Of a stretch of 26,836 nucleotides of DNA, positions 8,219-15,086 are shown piece by piece. The translations under genes and the position numbers were made by a program. The notes beneath the pieces are model-generated. The model searched no databases, had not been told where the DNA came from, and was given only the letters and a program-made list of their open reading frames with translations. Origin of the DNA: CAZAQK01 sp050249355 (lineage in GTDB: Bacteria; Pseudomonadota; Alphaproteobacteria; Rickettsiales; SXRF01); NCBI GenBank assembly GCA_050249355.1, contig JBFWQQ010000016.1:1-26836 (forward strand), given 5' to 3'. Every line of letters starts with the position of its first letter. The stretch's first letter is position 1.

Positions 8219-9331
8219 TCAGCTATATATAAGCCTGTGCAGGTCGTTGAATAGGGTGAACGCCATCAGCGTCATCAGTATCACAAAGCCGGCCTTGAAA
8301 CCCCATTCCTGCACTTTCTGGGCGAGCGGCCTGCCGCTGGCGGCTTCGGCGGCGTAATAGGCAAGATGGCCGCCATCGAGCAGCGGGATGGGCAGCAGGT
8401 TGACCAGCCCAAGGTTGGCCGACAGCATGGCGATCAGCCACAGCACGGTGGTAAAGTCCTTATCCGCCGCCTGACCGGATAGCTGGGCTATGCCCACCGG
8501 GCCTTTAAGGTCTTGTGCGCTGCGCTGGCCGGTGATCATCTGGCCGATGACCTTCAGTGTGGTTTCGCATATCACGTAGGTGCGGTGCACCGATTCCTTG
8601 AGGGCGGTGGCCAGCCCAACATCCTCAAGCTTGATCTCTTTGCTTTTGATGCCGATCAGGTAGCGTTTCACCTTGTTGCCTAGCCCGTCATCGTCTTCCA
8701 CTTCACGTGGGGTGAGGGTGACCATTTTTACCTCGCCGCCGCGTTCGATGCGCAGCTGCACCGGCGTGCCGAGGTTGGTGGCGACGTTATAGGCAATTTC
8801 GTTGAAGCGGGTAATCGCCTCGCCGTTGATGTGGGTGATGCGGTCGTTTTCTGTCAGGCCCGCTTCCTGCGCGGCGGAGTCCTTCATCACCTCGCCGACG
8901 ATCGGGTCGGCGGATGACAGCCCCACCGTCATGATGAAATAGCAGAACACGCCGATGGTCAGGATAAAATTGAATACGGGGCCTGCTGCCACGATCAGCG
9001 CTTTTTTCCATAGCGGCTTGTGGTGGAAGGTGAGTTTTTTTTCTTCCTCGCTCATCTGCTCGATCGCGTCTTCATCGGCGGTGGAGGCGGCTCCTGCATC
9101 ACCGAACATTTTAACATAGCCGCCCAGCGGCAGCGCGCATATCTTCCAGCGGGTGCCGGATTTATCGGTGCGGCCAATCAGTTCCTTGCCGAAGCCGATG
9201 GCGAACGCCTCGATCTTGACGCCGCTCCATTTGGCCACAATGTAATGGCCGAATTCGTGGATGAACACGATCACGCTGATCACGATAAAGAATGAGGCCA
9301 GTGTGTGCAGGATGTTGAGAAAGATGTCCAT
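8219..9331 (-). CDS. rseP: RIP metalloprotease RseP (site-2 protease)
   Basis: RseP is an inner-membrane zinc protease that cleaves transmembrane substrates such as anti-sigma factors during envelope stress. The 370 residues show the zinc-binding HEFGH motif (His25, Glu26, His29) in the first membrane segment. A PDZ domain (about 140-215, with SAAQEAGLTENDRITHINGE) comes next, and the second metal-site motif NLLPIPLLDGGH (Asp319) lies in a C-terminal membrane segment. There is one PDZ region rather than the two of E. coli RseP (about 450 residues), which is usual for shorter alphaproteobacterial versions. Its ATG shares one base with the dxr stop codon (TAATG), implying translational coupling to dxr. 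Confidence 0.95.
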   Translation of the reverse strand: MDIFLNILHTLASFFIVISVIVFIHEFGHYIVAKWSGVKIEAFAIGFGKELIGRTDKSGTRWKICALPLGGYVKMFGDAGAASTADEDAIEQMSEEEKKLTFHHKPLWKKALIVAAGPVFNFILTIGVFCYFIMTVGLSSADPIVGEVMKDSAAQEAGLTENDRITHINGEAITRFNEIAYNVATNLGTPVQLRIERGGEVKMVTLTPREVEDDDGLGNKVKRYLIGIKSKEIKLEDVGLATALKESVHRTYVICETTLKVIGQMITGQRSAQDLKGPVGIAQLSGQAADKDFTTVLWLIAMLSANLGLVNLLPIPLLDGGHLAYYAAEAASGRPLAQKVQEWGFKAGFVILMTLMAFTLFNDLHRLIYS

Positions 9332-10509
9332 TAGTGTCCTTTTGTTATATTACGTGCCTCTGCATCGCAGGCCAGCACGTCGTCGATGGTTGCAGGTTCG
9401 GCATTGTCCATTTTTTCGAGGGTTCGTTCAACCCGTTTTACAATATCAGTGAAGCCGATCTTCCCAGACAGGAACTGTTGCACGGCCACTTCGTTGGCTG
9501 CATTGAGTGCACATGGCGCACTGCCACCGGCATGCATGGCCGCGCGCGCCACGCGCAGGGCAGGGAAGCGCACCTCATCCGGCGCTTCAAACTCCAGCGA
9601 CTTCAGTTGAGCGAGATCCAGTTTCGGTGTCGGTGTTTGTATACGTTCCGGCCAGCTCAGCGCATGCGCGATCGGAATGCACATATCCGGCTGGCTCATT
9701 TGTGCCAGCACGCTACCGTCCTTCATGCGCACGAGGCAATGCACGATCGACTGCGGATGCACCAGCACATCGATCTGGTCGGGGGCGAGAGGAAAAAGGT
9801 GCTTCGCTTCGATCATCTCCAGCCCCTTGTTCATCATGGTAGCCGAATCCACCGATATCTTGGCTCCCATGTTCCAGTTGGGGTGCTGCACGGCACGCTC
9901 TGGGGTGACACTGTGCATCTGCTCCATGCTCCATGTACGGAACGGGCCGCCGGAAGCGGTGAGGGTGATGCCTTCCACGCCGTCGGGTTTGGCGGTGTCG
10001 AATAGCTGGAACAGGCCGTTATGTTCGGAATCCACCGGTATCACAGCCACATGTTTCTGAGCGGCGCGCTGCATGAAGATCGTCCCCGCGCATACCAGCG
10101 ATTCTTTGTTGGCCAGCGCGATCGGCGTGCCGCTGTCTATCGCAGCCAGTGTGGGTTTCAATCCTGCAGCTCCTACAATAGCTGAAAGTACGATATCGGC
10201 CGGATGCTGCGCGGCTTCGAGCACCGCCTGTGACCCGCCTGCTATAGTGATACCTGTTCCGGACAAAGCGTTCTTGAGTTCGCTGTAATAATCATCATTG
10301 GCCACTACCACAATCTGCGGTTTGAAGGTATGTGCCTGTTCGATAAGCAGTTTCACATTATCGCCGGCTACCAGCGCAGCTACTGCAAAACGCTCCGGGT
10401 GCATGGCATGTAATTTCAGTGCATTCACGCCAATGGTGCCGGTGGAACCTAATATGGTGATGCGTTTTTTCTTTCGCTGTGGCTGCGTTCGCAGATGGGC
10501 TGTCATCAT
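9331..10509 (-). CDS. dxr: 1-deoxy-D-xylulose 5-phosphate reductoisomerase
   Basis: DXR catalyses the NADPH-dependent rearrangement and reduction of DXP to 2-C-methyl-D-erythritol 4-phosphate, the committed step of the MEP isoprenoid pathway. The 392-residue protein has the NADPH-binding ILGSTGTIG (19-27), ANKESLV (133-139), and PVDSEHNGLFQ with metal ligands Asp160 and Glu162. KISVDSATMMNKGLEMIEA (218-235) supplies the remaining metal-ligand glutamate, and GGPFR forms the flexible active-site region. The N-terminal extension of about 15 basic residues before the Rossmann fold may mean that translation starts slightly downstream, but no internal ATG fits better. It sits between cdsA and rseP, the usual order, and feeds isoprenoid precursors toward UppS encoded two genes upstream. 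Confidence 0.96.
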   Translation of the reverse strand: MMTAHLRTQPQRKKKRITILGSTGTIGVNALKLHAMHPERFAVAALVAGDNVKLLIEQAHTFKPQIVVVANDDYYSELKNALSGTGITIAGGSQAVLEAAQHPADIVLSAIVGAAGLKPTLAAIDSGTPIALANKESLVCAGTIFMQRAAQKHVAVIPVDSEHNGLFQLFDTAKPDGVEGITLTASGGPFRTWSMEQMHSVTPERAVQHPNWNMGAKISVDSATMMNKGLEMIEAKHLFPLAPDQIDVLVHPQSIVHCLVRMKDGSVLAQMSQPDMCIPIAHALSWPERIQTPTPKLDLAQLKSLEFEAPDEVRFPALRVARAAMHAGGSAPCALNAANEVAVQQFLSGKIGFTDIVKRVERTLEKMDNAEPATIDDVLACDAEARNITKGH

Positions 10510-10512
10510 GTT

Positions 10513-11232
10513 TTATGCCAGCGCTGCCATCAGTGCGAACAACGGCAGGGTAAAGATCAGCCCGTCGATACGGTCGAGCAGGCCGCCATGGCCGGGTATC
10601 AGCGTGCCACTGTCTTTCACGCCGGCGCGGCGTTTGATCCACGATTCAAACAGGTCACCGCACTGTGCCACCACCGCCAGCGTCATGCCGAGCAGTACGC
10701 CGCCTGCAATACTGGCCGGAAAATATGTCAGCAGCTGCGCGATGCCGCCGACGATGCCTGCGGCCAGCATGCCGCCGCCGAGTCCTTCCCATGTTTTGCC
10801 GGGGCTGATAGCAGGTGCCAGCTTATGCTGCCCGAACTGCCGCCCGGCGAAATATGCTCCGATATCGGTCGCCACTACACAGCCCATGACATACAGCACC
10901 AGTTCCATGCCGTTATGCAGGCCGCGCAGCCATACCAGCGACGCGCACGGTATTGACACGTAAAACATGCCTGCCAGCCGAAGGAACGCCTCTTCCTTGT
11001 CGGTCAGGTTGTTCCATTCGCGGATCATCATCATGGCGGCCATGAACACGAACCAGTTGAACAGCCAGCCGCCGGTCTTGAGCAGCATGATGAACAATGC
11101 GGCCAGTACCACGGCGGATGCAATGCGTACCGGCAAGCCCGACCATTTCGATGGCGGTGGCGCTTCCTTGTTCACCACTTCGATGATCTCGTCGTCGCTG
11201 TCGTCGTGGATATGATTGTCAGGCGTTTCCAT
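10513..11232 (-). CDS. cdsA: Phosphatidate cytidylyltransferase
   Basis: CdsA makes CDP-diacylglycerol from phosphatidic acid and CTP at the inner membrane, the branch point for all bacterial phospholipids. The 239 residues start with an acidic cytoplasmic segment (about 1-28), followed by several hydrophobic membrane segments (for example 34-52, 57-70, 110-130, 150-190). The family signature runs from Ser197 to Asp223 and includes WIKRRAGVKDSG and PGHGGLLDRID, with the conserved KDSG, HGG and DRxD elements intact. The acidic N-terminus and total length are within the range of short alphaproteobacterial CdsA proteins. Its start overlaps the end of uppS by 14 bases, so the two are probably coupled. 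Confidence 0.94.
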   Translation of the reverse strand: METPDNHIHDDSDDEIIEVVNKEAPPPSKWSGLPVRIASAVVLAALFIMLLKTGGWLFNWFVFMAAMMMIREWNNLTDKEEAFLRLAGMFYVSIPCASLVWLRGLHNGMELVLYVMGCVVATDIGAYFAGRQFGQHKLAPAISPGKTWEGLGGGMLAAGIVGGIAQLLTYFPASIAGGVLLGMTLAVVAQCGDLFESWIKRRAGVKDSGTLIPGHGGLLDRIDGLIFTLPLFALMAALA

Positions 11233-11965
11233 AGCGGCGTTCCCGTGTGCTGAATTCTTCCAGCGCGTGGTTAAAGTCTTTCAGGTCAAAATCCGGCCAT
11301 AGGGTGTCGGTGAAATAAAACTCGGTGTACGCGCATTGCCATAGCAGGAAATTCGATATGCGCTGTTCGCCGCCGGTGCGGATCAAAAGGTCTGGCTCGG
11401 GTGCATCATCCCCACGTCCGGCAAACATGAGCTCGCTCATAAAGGCTTCATCCACATTATCGAGTGCAATCTGACCATTCATTACGAGATTCACCAGCAT
11501 TTTTGCTGCGCTGGTTATTTCCTGCCTGCCGCCATAAGAAAGCGCAATGGTAAGAGTGAAATCTTGATAAGCAGCAGTTTGCTCCATTGTATTGGCTATC
11601 AGCTCACATATATCTTCAGGCAGTTGTAAAAAATCGCCAATAAAACGCAGGCGTATTTTATTTTTCATGAGTTCTTCGATCTCATGTTTCAGATAATGTC
11701 GCAGCAGCTGCATCAGCTCAGTTATTTCGGCTTCGGGTCGTTGCCAGTTTTCGGCGGAAAACGCATAAACGGTGAGGTACTTAACCCCGGCATCCCGGCA
11801 AAAACGCAAGGTACGCCGCAGGCTTTCGGCACCTTTTTTGTGTCCGGCGCTGCGTGGCAAACCTTTGGCGTTTGCCCAGCGGCCATTACCATCCATGATA
11901 ACAGCGATATGCGCAGGAAGATTCTGGCTGGCGGCTTGCGGTGTTTTCATCAGTTGTAGCGACAT
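11219..11965 (-). CDS. uppS: Isoprenyl (undecaprenyl) diphosphate synthase
   Basis: UppS is a cis-prenyltransferase that builds the C55 carrier lipid used for peptidoglycan and O-antigen synthesis. The 248-residue protein has the hallmark HIAVIMDGNGRWA (19-31) with catalytic Asp25, then GHKKGAESLR, YAFSAENWQRP, and the C-terminal RTGGEQRISNFLLWQ and TDTLWPDF motifs that complete the active site and dimer interface. The length is normal. It starts 27 bases after the frr stop with a weak ribosome-binding site; a second in-frame ATG five codons later is an alternative start. The frr-uppS-cdsA-dxr order is the classical one. Confidence 0.96.
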   Translation of the reverse strand: MSLQLMKTPQAASQNLPAHIAVIMDGNGRWANAKGLPRSAGHKKGAESLRRTLRFCRDAGVKYLTVYAFSAENWQRPEAEITELMQLLRHYLKHEIEELMKNKIRLRFIGDFLQLPEDICELIANTMEQTAAYQDFTLTIALSYGGRQEITSAAKMLVNLVMNGQIALDNVDEAFMSELMFAGRGDDAPEPDLLIRTGGEQRISNFLLWQCAYTEFYFTDTLWPDFDLKDFNHALEEFSTRERRYGNA

Positions 11966-11992
11966 GTGTGGTCAGCCCCAGCTATAGCGGTG

Positions 11993-12547
11993 CTAACCGC
12001 CCATGATTTCCTTATCTTTGGTGGCCAGTGCATCATCAATTTTCTTAATGAATTCATCGGTCAGTTTCTGGATGCCGTCTTCACGTTTTTTTTGTTCATC
12101 CTTGGAGATGTCGCCGTCCTTTTCCATTTTCTTCAGGCTGTCATTACCGTCGCGGCGCACGTTACGGATGGCGATCTTAGCGCTTTCAGCGTATTTACCG
12201 GCGATCTTGGTCAGTTCCTTGCGGCGTTCTTCCGACAGTTCGGGGATCGGCACGCGTACGGTCTGGCCGTCGGCCGAAGCGTTCACGCCAAGTCCTGCAG
12301 CGTTGATGGCTTTTTCCACGGCAGCCACCACGCCTTTATCCCATACGTTCACCAGCAGAAGCCGGGGTTCGGGAATGCTGATGTTGGCCACCTGGTTGAT
12401 GGGGGTGGGGGCACCATAGGCTTCCACTACGATGTGTTCGAGCAAGGCCGAGTTGGCGCGGCCGGTACGCAATCCGCCGAATTCGCTGTGCAGGGCACTA
12501 AAGGCGCCATCCATGCGACGGCGGAGTTCGTTGATATCAGCGGTCAT
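11993..12547 (-). CDS. frr: Ribosome recycling factor
   Basis: RRF splits post-termination ribosomes together with EF-G. The 184-residue protein matches the family length (about 185). It shows the three-helix-bundle sequence: RRMDGAFSALHSEFGGLRTGRANSALL near the N-terminus, the domain II beta segment (about 32-103), RVPIPELSEERRKEL and IRNVRRDGNDSLKK near the hinge, and a charged C-terminal helix. An AAGGA stretch lies immediately before the ATG. The gene is normally next to pyrH. Here 104 bp containing a palindromic repeat separate them, which could influence read-through from pyrH. Confidence 0.97.
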   Translation of the reverse strand: MTADINELRRRMDGAFSALHSEFGGLRTGRANSALLEHIVVEAYGAPTPINQVANISIPEPRLLLVNVWDKGVVAAVEKAINAAGLGVNASADGQTVRVPIPELSEERRKELTKIAGKYAESAKIAIRNVRRDGNDSLKKMEKDGDISKDEQKKREDGIQKLTDEFIKKIDDALATKDKEIMGG

Positions 12548-12563
12548 AATTCCTTCTCTTTCT

Positions 12564-12648
12564 TGTCATTCTGAGCGGAGGCCGGTAGGCCGAAGTCGAA
12601 GAATCTTTCATAAGATCCTTCGGCTCGCTTTGCTCGCTCAGTATGACA
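12564..12648. repeat. Palindromic REP-like intergenic element between pyrH and frr
   Basis: TGTCATTCTGAGC at 12564-12576 and GCTCAGTATGACA at 12636-12648 are inverted copies with one mismatch. Inside them GAAGAATCTT (12598-12607) and AAGATCCTTC (12612-12621) form a second hairpin around TCAT. The arrangement (GTCATTCTGAGC ... AAGATCCTTCGGCTCG ... CTCAGTATGAC) resembles a widespread class of dispersed intergenic palindromes found in many bacterial genomes. It begins four bases after the pyrH stop and ends 16 bases before the frr start. Transcribed, it would fold into a long imperfect hairpin. No other copy occurs in this window. Confidence 0.75.
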
Positions 12649-12651
12649 TCA

Positions 12652-13410
12652 TTATTTCTTATCCGTTATCAAAGTAAACTTGCCTTTGCCGCATATGGCG
12701 CGGGCGATGCCATCCTTGTTGTGGATGGAAAATACCAGAATGGGAATCTGGTTCTCGCGCGAAAGTGCGATCGCCGAAGCGTCCATCACTTTCAGGTCGC
12801 GCACCAGCACCTCATGGTAGCTGAGGCTTTTGAACAGTTTGGCGTTCTTGTTCTTCTTCGGGTCGGCGTCATACACGCCATCGACCTGTGTGCCCTTCAG
12901 CAACGCATCGCAACCCATTTCGTTGGCGCGCAGCGCAGCGGCGGTGTCGGTGGTGAAGAACGGGTTGCCGGTGCCGGCGGCGAATATCACCACCCGTCCA
13001 CGGTCAATATGGCGCTCGGCGCGGCGGCGTATATACGGCTCGCACACCTGCATCATGGAAATGGCGGAGAGCACCCGCGTATCCACGTTCATGCGTTCGA
13101 GGCAGTTCTGTAATGCCAGCGCGTTGAGCACCGTGGCGACCATACCCATGTAATCGGCGGATGCCCGCTCCATACCGGTGGCTTCGCCGTCGATGCCGCG
13201 GAAAATGTTGCCTGCGCCCACGACCACGCATACCTGCACGCCCATTTCCATGGTGGCTTTGATGTCGCGGCAGATACGTTCGATGGTCTTGGGGTCTTGC
13301 CCATAGCCCTTGTCGCCCATCAGCGCTTCACCGGAAAGTTTCAACAATACCCGTTTGAATATGGGTTTTTCGGCAGATCTGGGGGCGGATTTTTTCAATG
13401 CTTTGCTCAT
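12652..13410 (-). CDS. pyrH: UMP kinase
   Basis: PyrH is the bacterial UMP kinase of the amino-acid-kinase fold; it phosphorylates UMP to UDP for nucleotide and cell-wall precursor synthesis. The 252 residues carry FKRVLLKLSGEALMG (18-32, phosphate-binding), VVVGAGNIFRG (62-72), the UMP-binding region ADYMGMVATVLNALALQ, and FAAGTGNPFFTTDTAAALRA. The N-terminus is about 12 residues longer than usual and Lys/Ser-rich; no better internal start is visible. Its usual upstream neighbour tsf is displaced by 3.5 kb carrying two plus-strand genes, so pyrH must have its own promoter in 13411-13571. I see no convincing -35/-10 pair there. Confidence 0.96.
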   Translation of the reverse strand: MSKALKKSAPRSAEKPIFKRVLLKLSGEALMGDKGYGQDPKTIERICRDIKATMEMGVQVCVVVGAGNIFRGIDGEATGMERASADYMGMVATVLNALALQNCLERMNVDTRVLSAISMMQVCEPYIRRRAERHIDRGRVVIFAAGTGNPFFTTDTAAALRANEMGCDALLKGTQVDGVYDADPKKNKNAKLFKSLSYHEVLVRDLKVMDASAIALSRENQIPILVFSIHNKDGIARAICGKGKFTLITDKK

Positions 13411-13571
13411 AATGGTTCGCTTTTAGCCTATTTCTCTACTCATTTCAGCAAATTATTGCAAGTGTTTGCGGTTGTGCCTGCGGTTGATGCCAGACAGAAT
13501 ACATTAATTTCGGCTAACATTTAACCGTATTGTAACACAAATTTCTTCTGTGGATTATACACTCCTGAGGT
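13411..13571. promoter_or_regulatory. Divergent intergenic region between pyrH and the first TIKI-like gene
   Basis: These 161 bp must contain start sites in both directions. A direct repeat TGCGGTTG occurs at 13467-13474 and 13479-13486 (12-bp period). TGTAAC lies at 13531-13536. A TATACA box at 13556-13561 would place a plus-strand start only a few bases before the ATG at 13572. On the minus strand TACAAT (13534-13529) is the best -10-like hexamer, but no matching -35 was found. The operator role of the repeats is a guess. Confidence 0.35.
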
Positions 13572-14963
13572 ATGACACAAGGGGAAGATATAAAACTGGG
13601 GCCAGCCCTGCAGGTGATATGCGACCGCCGCGTAGGTGTATATACCACGTTGATGCTGCAATACCACCAGCTTATCGAGGAATCAAAAGCGGGCAAAGTT
13701 ATTGAAGGTCAGGAAGTCGAGGAGATACAACGCTACTATTCTGAAGAAATAAATATTTGTTGTACTTTACGGGACACGGTCGCACGCGAGCAAGCCAGGG
13801 CGGATCTTACCAAGGAGAATGAGCCAGCTCCAACAGAAGAAGCAATAAACCAGAGGGCTAATGAGATCGGCTGGGAATTTAATAGGCAGGTAGAGAGCCG
13901 CAATGCGGAATGGTGTAATGCCAACAGGAGTATCGTGGATAACGTAAGCCGCGTAAATATGGTGGAAGCTGCACGATCTCAGTACCTTCCACCTTCCTGC
14001 AAAGAAAATGCAGATATTGAACCCACAACGCGTGATATACCAGGTCTTATCACTGACCTGCTGGCCAAGAATGATGGGCTTGCTATCGGCGAGGTGCATA
14101 CTTTCGATGACTCCTACAGGCTCATTAGCGACAACATGGCTACCTTCAAGAAAGCCGGAGTTGACACGTTGTATCTTGAGATACGAGACGAAAGTCTCGA
14201 AGAATATCGTGCGCTTTCCTCCGATGAGCTTCGCCAGCTGGCCCGCAACCGCCAGTATAAAGATATTACGGTGCGCAGTCCCCAGCAGGTTGCTTCAAAT
14301 TATAACCTGAGGAAGTCTGATGATGTTGATCCTGCATGGTACGAGATGATGGCAACCGCAAAAGATCACGGTATTCGGCTTATCGGTATGGATCAGTATG
14401 ACGGCTTTTCTGACCTGCGTATCAGCACATGCAATTTTACATGGACAGATAATATAAAGGCAGACCGTAAATGGCTTGAAGAGCAGGGCCAAGGCGGGGG
14501 TAAATATATTGTTCTTGGCGGTAACAATCATTTTACCAATAAGCATTATGCATATGATATGCATCGGATCGGGCTTGTGGATGATGCGCTGGGTATCCCT
14601 ACTATTATGCCCGATAAAATGGCCTACAATGCACAGCCTCCCTTTGAGCGTGGCCGCAGTGCGAATGGCCCGGATTTCTATGTGGCAGGCGGACTGGATT
14701 ATGCTCCGACCAAAACACAGACACAGCAGGCCGATGCGTACGAGTTATCCATGTTTCTCAGGAAGCTGCGCATTCATCACCGTGTTGATCCTTATATCAT
14801 GGCAATGTCTGACCGGGCATGGGATAAGGCACGTGAAATGGAGCATGAATATCTGTGGGATATGAACCGCGTTTATAGTCCTGAAGAGATCGCACCGGGC
14901 GAGAATGTACGCCCTGCAGCCACACCGACAACGGCCAAGAATGATGAGGCAAAGAAACGCTGA
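13572..14963 (+). CDS. TIKI/TraB/ChaN-like domain protein, copy 1 (both G-x2-H motifs present)
   Basis: This 463-residue protein has no signal peptide or membrane segment. Residues about 10-60 form a helical module shared with the next gene (DRRV...YHQLIEESKAGKVIEGQEVEEIQ). Residues about 155-350 form the conserved domain. It contains GEVHTFDDS (Gly173-His176), VDTLYLE (Glu203), IGMD, TWTDNI and LGGNNHF (Gly317-His320). Two G-x2-H motifs plus an intervening glutamate are the signature of the TIKI superfamily, which includes TraB, ChaN, EreA-type esterases and a Pasteurella toxin domain. Many members are metal-dependent hydrolases. The assignment comes from motif recognition, not a search, and the substrate is unknown. 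An in-frame stop lies just before the ATG; a GAGG sits only one base from it, too close for normal use. No terminator separates it from the paralogue downstream. Confidence 0.75.
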   Translation: MTQGEDIKLGPALQVICDRRVGVYTTLMLQYHQLIEESKAGKVIEGQEVEEIQRYYSEEINICCTLRDTVAREQARADLTKENEPAPTEEAINQRANEIGWEFNRQVESRNAEWCNANRSIVDNVSRVNMVEAARSQYLPPSCKENADIEPTTRDIPGLITDLLAKNDGLAIGEVHTFDDSYRLISDNMATFKKAGVDTLYLEIRDESLEEYRALSSDELRQLARNRQYKDITVRSPQQVASNYNLRKSDDVDPAWYEMMATAKDHGIRLIGMDQYDGFSDLRISTCNFTWTDNIKADRKWLEEQGQGGGKYIVLGGNNHFTNKHYAYDMHRIGLVDDALGIPTIMPDKMAYNAQPPFERGRSANGPDFYVAGGLDYAPTKTQTQQADAYELSMFLRKLRIHHRVDPYIMAMSDRAWDKAREMEHEYLWDMNRVYSPEEIAPGENVRPAATPTTAKNDEAKKR

Positions 14964-15047
14964 TACCTCTGGCCAGACCCCCTAAAACCCCCTTTACGCA
15001 CAATTGTAATAGAAAATCAGGCAATTTAGCGGTTTGTTCATAATAGG

Positions 15048-15080
15048 TTCACATTAGATCCCTGCATTTTGGGGTATAAT
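15048..15080 (+). promoter_or_regulatory. Possible promoter of the second TIKI-like gene
   Basis: A perfect TATAAT lies at 15075-15080, ending six bases before the ATG at 15087. The only -35-like hexamer is TTCACA at 15048-15053, with a too-long 21-base spacer. If the -10 is real, transcription would begin at or beside the ATG, giving a leaderless message. No Shine-Dalgarno is present before that ATG, which fits. Co-transcription from the upstream gene is the alternative. Confidence 0.4.
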
Positions 15081-15086
15081 GGGCCT

